In this document: piece by piece, positions 42,042 to 50,315 of the stretch
How positions within the stretch are numbered: position 1 is the first letter of the stretch
Layout: the number at the start of each line of letters is the position of its first letter
Source: Actinobacteria bacterium HGW-Actinobacteria-2
GTDB taxonomy: Bacteria > Actinomycetota > Actinomycetes > Propionibacteriales > Propionibacteriaceae
DNA: 64,000 nt
Direction of reading: 5' to 3'
NCBI GenBank assembly: GCA_002841335.1
Contig: PHEY01000007.1
Location: 1 to 64,000, forward strand
Position numbers and translations under genes: made by a program
The notes under the pieces: generated by a model
Seen by the model: only the letters and a program-made list of their open reading frames with translations
The model's database searches: none
What the model was told of the DNA's origin: nothing

Positions 42042-42719
42042 GTGAATCTGTCCACTGCGATCGCGGCCGCCGCCGATCTGCTGCTCGGGGCCCGCTGCCC
42101 GGGCTGCGGAGTCGCCGAGTTCGGCGCGTGTGCCCACTGTCGGACTCAGCTGAGCGCGGCCCGTCCGCAGGTGATGGGGTTGGGCCAGTGTCGGTTGACC
42201 GTGGTGGCTGCCGGAAGCTACTCCGGGGTGATGAAGACCCTGCTGATCGCGCTCAAGGAGCGTCAGAGCATGGGGCTGGTGGGGGTGTTGGGTCGCCGGC
42301 TCGCGATCTCGATCGCGGTGCTCGCCTCGGTGCGCCCGAGTGAGCGGATCGTGCTCGTGCCAGTGCCGTCCGCGCGTGCTCAGGTGGCCCGGCGCGGGCA
42401 GGACGTCACGGTTGCGCTGGCACGCGCGGCGGCCGTCCGGCTGCGGCGGGCGGGGGTGTCGGTCACGGTGGTTGCCTGCCTGCGGCACCGCCGTCGGGTC
42501 GCCGATCAGGCCGGACTCGGGGTCACGGCCCGCAACCGGAATCTGGCCGGTGCGTTCGCCCTGCGCCGCGGAGTGCCTCGCGGCGAGGTGATCGTGGTTG
42601 ACGACATCGTGACCACCGGTGCCAGCTTGGCCGAGGCCGCCCGGGTGCTCACAGCTGCCGGACGTCCGCCAGTGGGGGCGGCGACGGTGGCAGCGACACC
42701 GCTGCGTCGCCGAGCCTGA
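42042..42719 (+). CDS. comF: ComF-family phosphoribosyltransferase-like protein
   Basis: A 225-residue protein with an N-terminal zinc-type site (LLGARCPGCG ... ACAHCR) and a C-terminal phosphoribosyltransferase motif VIVVDDIVTTGASLAEA. ComF proteins aid DNA uptake in naturally competent bacteria and are widespread in actinobacteria in the mtr-lpqB neighbourhood, where their role is unknown. GTG 42042 was chosen as the start. It converges on glnK with a 6-bp gap. Confidence 0.88.
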   Translation: MNLSTAIAAAADLLLGARCPGCGVAEFGACAHCRTQLSAARPQVMGLGQCRLTVVAAGSYSGVMKTLLIALKERQSMGLVGVLGRRLAISIAVLASVRPSERIVLVPVPSARAQVARRGQDVTVALARAAAVRLRRAGVSVTVVACLRHRRRVADQAGLGVTARNRNLAGAFALRRGVPRGEVIVVDDIVTTGASLAEAARVLTAAGRPPVGAATVAATPLRRRA

Positions 42720-42725
42720 CGGTAC

Positions 42726-43064
42726 TCAGATGGCGGCCGGGCCGCTTTCGCCCGTGCGGATCCGGATGATGTTGTCGACCGGGATGATCCACACCTTGCC
42801 GTCGCCCACCTGGCCGGTCTGGGCAGCCTGGACGATGACACCGGCCAACGCCTCGGCGTCCTCGGCCGGAACCAGGACCTCCAAGCGGACCTTGGTGATG
42901 AAGTCGATGGTGTACTCCTCGCCGCGGTAGACCTCGATGTGTCCGCGTTGGCTGCCGTACCCCGACACTTCACTGATCGTCATGCCGCCGATCCCGTGCC
43001 GGATGAGGGCCTTCTGCACGGTCTCCAGCATTTCGGGCTGGATGATGGCCGTCACCAGTCTCAT
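42726..43064 (-). CDS. glnK: PII signal protein GlnK (copy 1)
   Basis: A 112-residue PII protein. It has the T-loop GSQRGHIEVYRGEEYTIDF with the modification Tyr51 intact, the B-loop TGQVGDGKVW and the C-terminal VDNIIRIRTGESG. It binds 2-oxoglutarate and ATP/ADP and blocks ammonium channels under nitrogen excess. It follows amt copy 1 with ATGA overlap. No glnD is adjacent, although many actinobacteria have amtB-glnK-glnD. Confidence 0.95.
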   Translation of the reverse strand: MRLVTAIIQPEMLETVQKALIRHGIGGMTISEVSGYGSQRGHIEVYRGEEYTIDFITKVRLEVLVPAEDAEALAGVIVQAAQTGQVGDGKVWIIPVDNIIRIRTGESGPAAI

Positions 43065-44455
43065 TTTTCGGCTCCCGTCGTCTGCGGTTCAGCGAAGTCG
43101 TCCTTGGTGAGCACCAAGGTGCGCTGAATCTTGTTGGTGTAGTACACCGGGCTGAGATCGTAGCCGACCTCGGAGTGCTCGGCGAGATCGATGCCGGACA
43201 GCTCGTCGGCGGCGCTGACCCGCCAGCCGATCAACTTCTTGATCCCCGTTGCGATGAGATAGCTGACCACGAAGGCGTAGACCCCCACGACCGCCGATGC
43301 GATCACCTGCCGGGAGAGCTGATCCACTCCGCCGCCGTAGAACAGCCCGGCGTGGCCGAAGGAGCCCGGCGTCGCCGGATCGGCCAGCAGGCCGATCATC
43401 ACCATGCCGATGACACCGCCGACGAAGTGGACGCCGACCACGTCGAGGGAGTCGTCGTAGCCCCATTTGTACTTCAGGCCGACCGCGTAGGCGCTGGCGA
43501 TACCGGCAACCGCGCCGATCAGCAGCGCTCCCATCGGACTGACCGATGCGGCCGAGGGGGTCGCGGCGACCAGGCCGGCCACGATCCCCGACGCGGCGCC
43601 CAGGGATGTGGGATGCCCGTCGCGGACCTTCTCCACGATCAGCCAGCTGACCATTGCGGCTGCGGCCGCAGCCATCGTGTTGAGCCAGGCCAGCGAGGCC
43701 ATGCCGTTGGCGGCCACTGCCGAGCCGGAGTTGAAGCCCATCCAGCCGAACCACAGCAGACCGGCGCCGAGCATCACCAGGGTCATGTTGTGAGGCCGCA
43801 TCGGCTTGGTACCGAAGCCGATGCGTGGTCCGAGCACCAGCGCCAGGGCCAGTGCCGACATGCCTGCGTTGATCTCGATGGCCGAGCCCCCGGCCAGGTC
43901 GATCGCGCCCAGCCAGTTGGCGATCCATCCGCCGTGGAAGCCGACGCCGGTGAAGTTGTCGAAGGAGAAGACCCAGCCGGCGACCGGAAAGTAGACCAAG
44001 ATGCCCCAGGCGATGGTGAAGGCCGTCCAGCCGCCGAAGGAGGCGCGGTCGGCGATGGCCCCGGACACCACAGCGGTGGTGATGATCGCGAAGCAGGCTT
44101 GGAAGGCGACGAACGCCAAGGCCGGCACGGTGCCGGCAACCGCGTCGGGGGCGACGAGCTGGCCGAGTCCGGCAAAGGACAGCGGATTGCCGAGCAAGCC
44201 CACGAAGGTGGTGCGTCCGAAGCCACCGTCGGGGACCCAGAACCCGATCGCATCACCGAAGGACATGCTGTAGCCGAACAGCACCCAGAGCACTCCGATG
44301 GTGCCCATCGAGATGAAGCTCATCATGATCATGTTGAGCGCGCCCTTGGCGCGAACCATCCCGCCGTAGAAGAGAGCAAGGCCGGGAGTCATGAGCAGCA
44401 CCAGTGCTGCACTGGTCAAAATCCAGGCGGTGTCACCGCTATTGATCTCCAACAC
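43061..44455 (-). CDS. amt: Ammonium transporter Amt (copy 1, Glu at first twin-His site)
   Basis: A 464-residue channel with eleven TM helices. The second twin His is kept in VGVHFVGGVIG. The first, normally His in a V-H-I-N-A-G motif, is Glu here (GSAIEINAG). The pore Asp (IDLAGG) and Phe gates (FQACFAIIT, GWMGFNSGSA) are kept, but the HWVW segment reads GWVFS. A first-site Glu is also known in fungal Mep1/Mep3, where it alters transport. The C-terminal tail (ELSGIDLAEHSE) is the usual GlnK contact. It lies behind its own GlnR-type array. Confidence 0.94.
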   Translation of the reverse strand: MLEINSGDTAWILTSAALVLLMTPGLALFYGGMVRAKGALNMIMMSFISMGTIGVLWVLFGYSMSFGDAIGFWVPDGGFGRTTFVGLLGNPLSFAGLGQLVAPDAVAGTVPALAFVAFQACFAIITTAVVSGAIADRASFGGWTAFTIAWGILVYFPVAGWVFSFDNFTGVGFHGGWIANWLGAIDLAGGSAIEINAGMSALALALVLGPRIGFGTKPMRPHNMTLVMLGAGLLWFGWMGFNSGSAVAANGMASLAWLNTMAAAAAAMVSWLIVEKVRDGHPTSLGAASGIVAGLVAATPSAASVSPMGALLIGAVAGIASAYAVGLKYKWGYDDSLDVVGVHFVGGVIGMVMIGLLADPATPGSFGHAGLFYGGGVDQLSRQVIASAVVGVYAFVVSYLIATGIKKLIGWRVSAADELSGIDLAEHSEVGYDLSPVYYTNKIQRTLVLTKDDFAEPQTTGAEK

Positions 44456-44479
44456 GACTGCGAGCGTGACTGAGCGGTG

Positions 44480-44528
44480 TTACGTGGGAGTTCTGAAGGC
44501 GCTACGAAGCTGTTACGTGCGTGTTACA
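44480..44528 (-). promoter_or_regulatory. GlnR-type half-site array for amt-glnK copy 1
   Basis: On the minus strand five half-sites GTAAC, GTAAC, GTAGC, AGAAC, GTAAC are spaced at exactly 11 bp (plus-strand starts 44524, 44513, 44502, 44491, 44480). This matches the GlnR consensus of GTNAC/GAAAC-type boxes with n6 spacers. The array begins 25 bp upstream of the amt start. Binding by GlnR is inference. Confidence 0.78.
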
Positions 44529-44615
44529 GCAAGATTGCGATCAGGGGAAACGCCTTCCGTCCCTAATCGCTGTGCCGAGGATCCCGCCGGATCGGCGGTG
44601 ATGTCGGTGGTTGTG

Positions 44616-44650
44616 GGTTGGGGGCGTTCGCGGCGCGAACGCCCCCAACC
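44616..44650 (-). terminator. 15-bp hairpin after glnK copy 2
   Basis: GGTTGGGGGCGTTCG (44616-44630) pairs perfectly with 44636-44650, loop CGGCG. It lies 10 bp after the glnK copy 2 stop and upstream of the GlnR array for the next unit, so it separates the two amt-glnK units. No T-tract follows. Confidence 0.65.
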
Positions 44651-44659
44651 GTTTGTGGT

Positions 44660-44998
44660 TCAGATAGCCCCGGGGCCACTCTCTCCGGTGCGAACCCGGA
44701 CGATGTTGTCGACCGGAACGATCCACACCTTGCCGTCACCGACCTGGCCGGTCTGAGCGGCCTGGACGATCACGCCAGTGAGGGCTTCGGCATCGTCATC
44801 GTCAACCAGGACCTCAAGGCGAACCTTGGTGATGAAGTCGATGGTGTATTCCTCACCGCGGTAGACCTCGACGTGACCACGCTGGCTGCCGTATCCCGAC
44901 ACCTCGCTGATGGTCATGCCGCCCACACCGTGACGAACGAGTGCCTTCTGGACAGTCTCCAGCATTTCGGGCTGGATGATGGCGGTTACGAGTTTCAC
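44660..44998 (-). CDS. glnK: PII signal protein GlnK (copy 2)
   Basis: A 112-residue PII protein almost identical to copy 1: T-loop GSQRGHVEVYRGEEYTIDF with Tyr51, same B-loop and C-terminus (differences include VLVDDDDAEALTG). It overlaps amt copy 2 by 4 nt. It should pair with amt copy 2, but cross-talk with copy 1 is likely. Confidence 0.95.
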   Translation of the reverse strand: MKLVTAIIQPEMLETVQKALVRHGVGGMTISEVSGYGSQRGHVEVYRGEEYTIDFITKVRLEVLVDDDDAEALTGVIVQAAQTGQVGDGKVWIVPVDNIVRVRTGESGPGAI

Positions 44999-46335
44999 TT
45001 CGAAGCTCCCGTCTCGGCCAGGTCGTCCTTGGTGAGAACCAGGGTGCGCTGGACCTTGTTGGTGTAGTAGACCGGGCTGAGGTCGTAGCCGCCCTCGGAG
45101 TGCTCGGCCAGATCGATGCCCGACAGCTCTTCAGCAGCGCTGACTCGCCAGCCGAGGGTGTACTTGATGGCCAGAGCGATCAGCAGGGTGACCACGAAGG
45201 AGTAGGCCATCGAGCTGAAGGCGCCGATCGCCTGGATGCCCAGCTGATCGAAGCTGCCACCGTAGAACACGCCGGCGACCGACGGGCTCTCCGGATCGCC
45301 GGAAGCGGCCGGGGTGGCCAGGAAGCCGATCAGCAAGGTGCCGATGACGCCACCGACCATGTGCACGCCGACCACGTCGAGCGAGTCGTCGTAGCCCCAC
45401 TTGTACTTCAGTCCCACGGCGAAGGCGCAGCCCACACCAGCGACAGCACCGATAGCGATGGCGCCCATCGGATCAACCGCACCGGCGGCCGGAGTGATGG
45501 CGACAAGACCCGCGACGACACCGGAGGCGGCGCCCAGGGAGGTGGCGTGACCGTCGCGGAGCTTCTCCACGATCAACCAGGCCAGCATGGCAGCGCTGGT
45601 AGCCACCAGGGTGTTGACCCAGGCGAGGCTGGCGCGGCCGTCAGCAGCCACCGCGGAGCCCGCGTTGAAGCCGAACCAGCCGAACCACAGCAGGGCGGCA
45701 CCCAGCATGACCAGGGTCATGTTGTGCGGACGCATCGGCTTGGTGCCGAACCCGATCCGCGGACCGATGACCAGCGCGAGCGCGAGCGCTGCGGCACCAG
45801 CGTTGATGTGGATCGCGGTGCCACCGGCGAAGTCGATGACGCCGAGCTTGAAGGCCCAGCCGTCAGCAGCCCACACCCAGTGAGCGATCGGGAAGTAGAC
45901 CAGGGTCGCCCAGATCACGGTGAAGACCGTCCATGCGCCGAACTTCACGCGATCAGCGATGGCGCCGGAGATCAGCGCGACGGTGATGATCGCGAAGCCT
46001 GCCTGGAAGCCAACGAAGGCGAGCGCGGGGTAGGCCGAGCCGTCCTCACCGGCAGTGCCATCGTTGAGAAGCAGGTCGTAGAGGCCGGCATGTTCGAGGG
46101 GATTTCCGAGGAGTCCACCGAAGAGATCGGTACCGAAGGCCATGCTGTAGCCGTAGAAGACCCACAACACACCGACGGTACCCATCGCGATGAAGCTCAT
46201 CATCATCATGTTGAGCACGCCCTTGGCGCGCACCATTCCGCCATAGAAGAACGCGACGCCTGGAGTCATCACCAGTACCAACGCGGCACTGGTGAGGAGC
46301 CAGGCAGTGGCGCCTTGGTCAAGTTCGAGAATCAT
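44995..46335 (-). CDS. amt: Ammonium transporter Amt (copy 2, canonical twin His)
   Basis: A 446-residue Amt with both twin His: GTAIHINAG and VGVHMVGG. It also keeps HWVW (IAHWVWAADG), the pore Asp (IDFAGG), Phe gates and the same GlnK-binding tail as copy 1. It is therefore the standard ammonium channel of the pair. The unit lies behind a half-site array like that of copy 1 and diverges from hpf. Sequence similarity and order show tandem duplication of the amt-glnK unit followed by divergence. Confidence 0.95.
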   Translation of the reverse strand: MILELDQGATAWLLTSAALVLVMTPGVAFFYGGMVRAKGVLNMMMMSFIAMGTVGVLWVFYGYSMAFGTDLFGGLLGNPLEHAGLYDLLLNDGTAGEDGSAYPALAFVGFQAGFAIITVALISGAIADRVKFGAWTVFTVIWATLVYFPIAHWVWAADGWAFKLGVIDFAGGTAIHINAGAAALALALVIGPRIGFGTKPMRPHNMTLVMLGAALLWFGWFGFNAGSAVAADGRASLAWVNTLVATSAAMLAWLIVEKLRDGHATSLGAASGVVAGLVAITPAAGAVDPMGAIAIGAVAGVGCAFAVGLKYKWGYDDSLDVVGVHMVGGVIGTLLIGFLATPAASGDPESPSVAGVFYGGSFDQLGIQAIGAFSSMAYSFVVTLLIALAIKYTLGWRVSAAEELSGIDLAEHSEGGYDLSPVYYTNKVQRTLVLTKDDLAETGASK

Positions 46336-46358
46336 GACAAGAAGGCTGACCTACCCCT

Positions 46359-46417
46359 GTTACGTCGGGGTTCTGTCCATGTTACGAAGCGGTTAGCCGG
46401 TGTTACAGCTCGGTTTC
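46359..46417 (-). promoter_or_regulatory. GlnR-type half-site array for amt-glnK copy 2
   Basis: On the minus strand six half-sites (GAAAC, GTAAC, CTAAC, GTAAC, AGAAC, GTAAC) start at plus-strand positions 46413, 46402, 46392, 46381, 46370 and 46359. Spacing is 11 bp except for one 10-bp step. The proximal three sites match copy 1 in order and distance (24 bp from the start). GlnR is the expected activator. Confidence 0.75.
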
Positions 46418-46567
46418 CGACATGGCGAACTGATGGCGAACTCATAGGTAGTTACCCGCTTGTTGGCTGGTGCCGGTTGGGTCGGGGGACTAGGTTGGAT
46501 GTATGGCACCGATGGCCTCAACCCCGGTCTTCTAGGACGGGTGCGGGCCGCGGTGCCTTTGCTATCC

Positions 46568-46591
46568 GCGCTTGTCAGCATCGACAAGCGC
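46568..46591 (+). promoter_or_regulatory. Leader hairpin of hpf
   Basis: GCGCTTGTC (46568-46576) pairs perfectly with GACAAGCGC (46583-46591), loop AGCATC. It ends 9 bases before the ribosome site GGAGG. It may regulate access to the start or protect the transcript; it is not followed by a T-tract. Confidence 0.45.
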
Positions 46592-46611
46592 CTGAGCCCT
46601 TGGAGGTAGCC

Positions 46612-47229
46612 ATGGACGTCCTGATCACCGGTCGTCACTGCCAGATCCCCGACGAGTTTCGTACCCGGGTGACCGAGAAGATTGCTGCTGTCGAGAAGCT
46701 CAAAGATCGCATCATCAGGGCTGAGGTGCAGGTGTCGGCCCACGGGGCGCGACGCCAGCCGGGGGAGTCGACTCAGGTCGAGATCACCCTGCGCGGGCGA
46801 GGTCCGGTGATTCGCGCTGAGGCATCTGCCGAAGACAAGACGGTCGCTTTCGACCACGCGATGGAGCGCCTGATGTCGCAACTGCGCAGGGCCTCGGATC
46901 GCCGCAAGGCCCACCGAGGACTGCGTGGCCAACTGTCGGCCGCCGATGTCGCCCCCGTGGTCGAGGAAGCGCCCGAGGTCGAGGCGCCGGCGGTGCACAA
47001 CATCGCCGGCTTGGAAGTCACCGGCGATGGTCCACTGGTGGTGCGCGAGAAGCACTTCGAGGCCACCCCGTTGACCCTGGCCCAGGCGTTGGACGAGATG
47101 GAACTGGTCGGTCACGACTTCTTCATCTACGTCGATGCCACCTCCGGAGCACCGAGCGCGGTCTACCGCCGTAAGGCCTATGACTATGGCGTGATTCACC
47201 TCAACCTGACCCAGGAGGCCACGGCCTGA
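46612..47229 (+). CDS. hpf: Ribosome hibernation-promoting factor, long form
   Basis: A 205-residue protein with an N-terminal HPF/YfiA domain (DVLITGRHCQIPDEFRTRV to about 100), a linker (AADVAPVVEEAPEVEAPA), and the C-terminal dimerisation domain (REKHFEATPLTLAQALDEM...). Long HPF dimerises to form inactive 100S ribosomes in starvation. ATG 46612 has GGAGG six bases upstream. The open frame extending far upstream is antisense to amt and is not coding. Confidence 0.95.
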   Translation: MDVLITGRHCQIPDEFRTRVTEKIAAVEKLKDRIIRAEVQVSAHGARRQPGESTQVEITLRGRGPVIRAEASAEDKTVAFDHAMERLMSQLRRASDRRKAHRGLRGQLSAADVAPVVEEAPEVEAPAVHNIAGLEVTGDGPLVVREKHFEATPLTLAQALDEMELVGHDFFIYVDATSGAPSAVYRRKAYDYGVIHLNLTQEATA

Positions 47230-47319
47230 CCTGCGCGACGACGTCCGTCCGTTCGGGATGCTGAGCTTCTCGGCACCCGGACGGACGGAGTTGTCTGCCA
47301 CGGCGATTAGGCTCACCGC

Positions 47320-48516
47320 GTGAGCAGAGTGTTGACCGCCGCACAGGCGCGACGGATCGCCTTGGCCGCCCAGGGTTTCGGGCGCGACCGCGACCGGATC
47401 GTCGGCAAGGCGGCATTGCAGCGTGAGCTGCGCCGGCTGGGGCAGTTTCAGATCGACTCGGTCAACGTGTGCGTGCGAGCGCACTACATGCCGGCGTTCG
47501 CCCGCCTGGGCGACTACGACCGCTCCCTGTTGGACGCGCTGAGCAACACCGCACCGCGACGCGGCTACGAGTATTGGGGCCACGCGGCCTGCATCCTCGA
47601 CGTCGAGCTGGAGCCGGCGCTGCGCTGGCGCACCGAGGCGAGCCGGGCCAAGCCGTGGAAGGATGCGTCGGCACTGCTGGCCACCAAGCCGGAACTGATG
47701 GACAAGGTGCGCGACCAGCTCACCGCTCGCGGTCCGTTGACCGCACGGCAGGTTGAGCACGATCAGCTCCGTGAGCCGGGCAGCTGGTGGAACTGGTCGG
47801 AGGTCAAGACGGTTCTGGAGTGGCTGTTCGTGATCGGCGAGGTGTCCAGTGCCGGACGCAACACCGCCTTCGAGCGTCGTTACGACCTGACCGAGCGGGT
47901 ACTGCCGAAACAGGTGCTGGCGGTGCCGACCCCTGTCGAGGAGGAAGCGCGGGTGATCCTGGCGCGCCGGGCGGCCGCAGCGTTGGGAGTGTTCACCGAG
48001 AAGTGGCTGGCCGAGTACTTCTATACCGCGCGTGAGCAGACTGCGGCGGCGCTGGCCGCGTTGGTGAGCGCGGGCGAGGTCGAACCGGTGAGCGTCCGCG
48101 GCTGGTCCCAGCCGGCCTATCTGTGGACGGCGGCGGCTCGTCCGCGCAAGATCGTCGGCGAAGCCCTGGTGGCGCCCTTCGATTCCTTGGTTTTCGATCG
48201 GGACCGGTTGGCCGACACCTTCGGCGTCCACTACCGAATCGGGCTGTACACACCGAAGGCCGAGCGGGTGCACGGCTACTACGTCTACCTGTTCGTGATG
48301 GACGACCGGATTGCGGCTCGGGTCGATCTGAAGGCCGACCGGAAGGCCGGGCAACTCCTGGTGCAATCGTCCTGGCTGGAGGCGGATGCGCCGCAGGCGG
48401 AGACGGCGGCACGGCTTGCCGGCGAGCTGCGGCGGATGGCTGGTTGGCTGGGCCTGAGCACGGTGAGAGTTGAACCCCGCGGCGATCTTGCCGAGAGCCT
48501 GGCTGCGGTCAGCTGA
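47320..48516 (+). CDS. ycaQ: YcaQ/AlkX-family DNA glycosylase (HTH_42)
   Basis: A 398-residue winged-helix protein. The family's catalytic QxQ motif appears as GQFQIDSVNV (around residue 43), and RAHYMPAFARLGDY follows. The tandem winged helices and EVEPVSVRGWSQPAYL fit the YcaQ/AlkZ group, which unhooks DNA interstrand cross-links or removes alkylated bases. It also has the C-terminal LVAPFDSLVFDRDR. It is 90 bp after hpf, with a GTG start and no clear operon link. Confidence 0.88.
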   Translation: MSRVLTAAQARRIALAAQGFGRDRDRIVGKAALQRELRRLGQFQIDSVNVCVRAHYMPAFARLGDYDRSLLDALSNTAPRRGYEYWGHAACILDVELEPALRWRTEASRAKPWKDASALLATKPELMDKVRDQLTARGPLTARQVEHDQLREPGSWWNWSEVKTVLEWLFVIGEVSSAGRNTAFERRYDLTERVLPKQVLAVPTPVEEEARVILARRAAAALGVFTEKWLAEYFYTAREQTAAALAALVSAGEVEPVSVRGWSQPAYLWTAAARPRKIVGEALVAPFDSLVFDRDRLADTFGVHYRIGLYTPKAERVHGYYVYLFVMDDRIAARVDLKADRKAGQLLVQSSWLEADAPQAETAARLAGELRRMAGWLGLSTVRVEPRGDLAESLAAVS

Positions 48517-49036
48517 CCGGCGTCACGATCACCAGTACAGCGGCGAAGGGTGCCTCTACGACCTGGTAGAAGTGCTCTCGGTCGCTCACCCAGGTGAGGG
48601 TTTGTCCCGGTCCAGCTTGAGCCTCGGCGCCGACGGTCCCGGCGCGGATGCTGCCCTCGGTGACCAGGAGATGTTCGGTGACGCCGGGTCCGTGAGCAGG
48701 GGAGTGGCGTTCGGCGTCGGCCTCGCCTTCGACTCGGTAGGTCTCGCGAGTGGCGGTCTCGGTGCGCCGGACATCGATCAGATGGTGGGTCAGTCCGCCG
48801 GCGACCAGGCTGGTGCCGATCTCGTCACCGAGCAGGCTGGCCAACGGGACTTCCAGCTGGCCGGCCAGGGCATAGAGCGTGGCCAAGGTGGGATTGCGGT
48901 CGCCGGCCTCCAGCTCGGAGAGCGATCCTTTGCCGATGCCCGCAGCGGCGGCCAGCGCAGAGAGGCTGAGGCCGCGGTCCTTGCGCAACTCGGCCACACG
49001 GTGTCCCACGGCTGAGCTGAGGTCGCCGGTCTTCAT
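48509..49036 (-). CDS. XRE-cupin transcriptional regulator
   Basis: A 175-residue regulator. The N-terminal HTH (VAELRKDRGLSLSALAAAAG, KGSLSELEAGDRNPT) is followed by a C-terminal cupin (HSPAHGPGVTEHLLV, LTWVSDREHFYQV), which likely binds a small ligand. It diverges from benE across a perfect palindrome, so it probably regulates benE and itself. The stop overlaps the ycaQ 3' end by 8 bp. Confidence 0.92.
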   Translation of the reverse strand: MKTGDLSSAVGHRVAELRKDRGLSLSALAAAAGIGKGSLSELEAGDRNPTLATLYALAGQLEVPLASLLGDEIGTSLVAGGLTHHLIDVRRTETATRETYRVEGEADAERHSPAHGPGVTEHLLVTEGSIRAGTVGAEAQAGPGQTLTWVSDREHFYQVVEAPFAAVLVIVTPVS

Positions 49037-49051
49037 GTGCCCAGGCTACTA

Positions 49052-49089
49052 TCCGTTCCACAAACAGAACGTTCTGTTTGTGGAACGGA
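49052..49089. promoter_or_regulatory. 38-bp perfect palindromic operator between XRE-cupin and benE
   Basis: Positions 49052-49070 are exactly complementary to 49071-49089, with core AACAGAACGTTCTGTT. It begins 16 bp upstream of the regulator start and overlaps the benE translation start region. A 38-bp gapless palindrome is long enough for two dimers and is the only site in the intergenic region. Confidence 0.85.
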
Positions 49090-49095
49090 GTGGGA

Positions 49096-50262
49096 GTGCG
49101 GCGGGCAGTTGTGGCGGGGGCGGTGACGGCGGTGGTCGGTTATACCGGTGCCTTTGCCGTGGTGCTCACCGGTCTGCAGGGAGTCGGCGCGAGTCCGACC
49201 CAGGCGGCGTCGGGTTTGGCGGTGCTGTGCCTGACCATGGGCCTGGCCACGATCTTCCTGGCCGTGCGGCACCGGATGCCGATCACGATCGCCTGGTCCA
49301 CTCCGGGCGCTGCGCTGCTGGCCTCGACCGGGGTGCCCGCCGGCGGGTGGCCGGCGGCAGTCTTCGCGTTCATCGTGGTGGGGGTGTTGCTCCTGATCAC
49401 CGGGTTGGTGCCCTGGTTGGGGCGGGTGGTGTCCTCGATTCCGACCGCACTGGCCCAGGCGATGCTGGCCGGGGTGTTGGTGCCGATCTGTCTGGCACCG
49501 GTCAAAGCGGTGATCATCAGCCCGTGGGTGGTCGCCCCGGTGCTGGTCGCCTGGCTGGCGATGCTGGCCTGGAAGCCGAAGTGGGCCGCAGCGGTCAGCG
49601 TGGGGCTGGCTTTGGTGATCGCGGTGTTTGCGGTCGCGGCTGGTCCGGGCTTGGCGTCCTTGCCGGCGCCGGGGACCCCGCTGGAGTTCGTCATGCCGCA
49701 GCCGTCCCTGCCGGCGGTGATCGGGGTGGCCTTGCCGCTGTGGCTGGTCACGATGGCCTCGCAGAACATCCCCGGCATCGCCGTGCTGGGCACCTACGGC
49801 TTCCGTGCCCCGTGGCGCTCCGCGCTGGTCACCACCGGCATCGGGACGGTCGTGGGCGCTCCCTTCGGTGGGCATGCGATCAACTTCGCCGCGATCAGCG
49901 CGGCCTTGGCAGCCTCACCGGACGCCGGCGAAAAGGCGTCCGGACGCTGGCGTGCCGCCGTGGTCGCCGGACTGGGCTACCTCGTCTTCGGGGGAATCAC
50001 CGCCACCGTCACCGCCCTGGTCTTCACCGGGCCGCCAGGATTGCTGCAAGCCGCAGCCGGGGTGGCCCTGCTCGGCACGCTCGGCTCGTCCCTGCTGGGA
50101 GCGATCAGTGAGGCCGAGGGCCGCGAGGCTGCCGTGGTGACGTTCCTGGTGGCCGCTTCGGGCATCAGTGTGTTCGGTATTGGTGCGGCCTTCTGGGCGC
50201 TCGCCGCCGGGTTGATCGTCCGCTGGGTCGTGGTGGAGTTGCGGGCGCGACTAGCGCGTTAG
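49096..50262 (+). CDS. benE: BenE-family benzoate/H+ symporter-like transporter
   Basis: A 388-residue membrane protein with 11-12 TM segments. BenE features include WSTPGAALLAS near residue 70, the SSIPTALAQAMLAGVLVP helix and MASQNIPGIAVLGTYGF. GTG 49096 follows GGAG at 49087-49090 and avoids starting inside the operator. No benzoate catabolic genes are nearby, so the substrate is uncertain. The divergent XRE-cupin gene is its likely regulator. Confidence 0.88.
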   Translation: MRRAVVAGAVTAVVGYTGAFAVVLTGLQGVGASPTQAASGLAVLCLTMGLATIFLAVRHRMPITIAWSTPGAALLASTGVPAGGWPAAVFAFIVVGVLLLITGLVPWLGRVVSSIPTALAQAMLAGVLVPICLAPVKAVIISPWVVAPVLVAWLAMLAWKPKWAAAVSVGLALVIAVFAVAAGPGLASLPAPGTPLEFVMPQPSLPAVIGVALPLWLVTMASQNIPGIAVLGTYGFRAPWRSALVTTGIGTVVGAPFGGHAINFAAISAALAASPDAGEKASGRWRAAVVAGLGYLVFGGITATVTALVFTGPPGLLQAAAGVALLGTLGSSLLGAISEAEGREAAVVTFLVAASGISVFGIGAAFWALAAGLIVRWVVVELRARLAR

Positions 50263-50315
50263 GCGAGCGCGTCGGCGCCCCCATCGGACCTTCGCTCGAT
50301 GGGGGACGGATCGGC

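Noticed and set aside
45100-46611. Very long plus-strand frame upstream of and in frame with hpf
   Set aside because: It is antisense to amt copy 2 and its composition mirrors that gene. ATG 46612 has a strong ribosome site and begins the conserved HPF domain.
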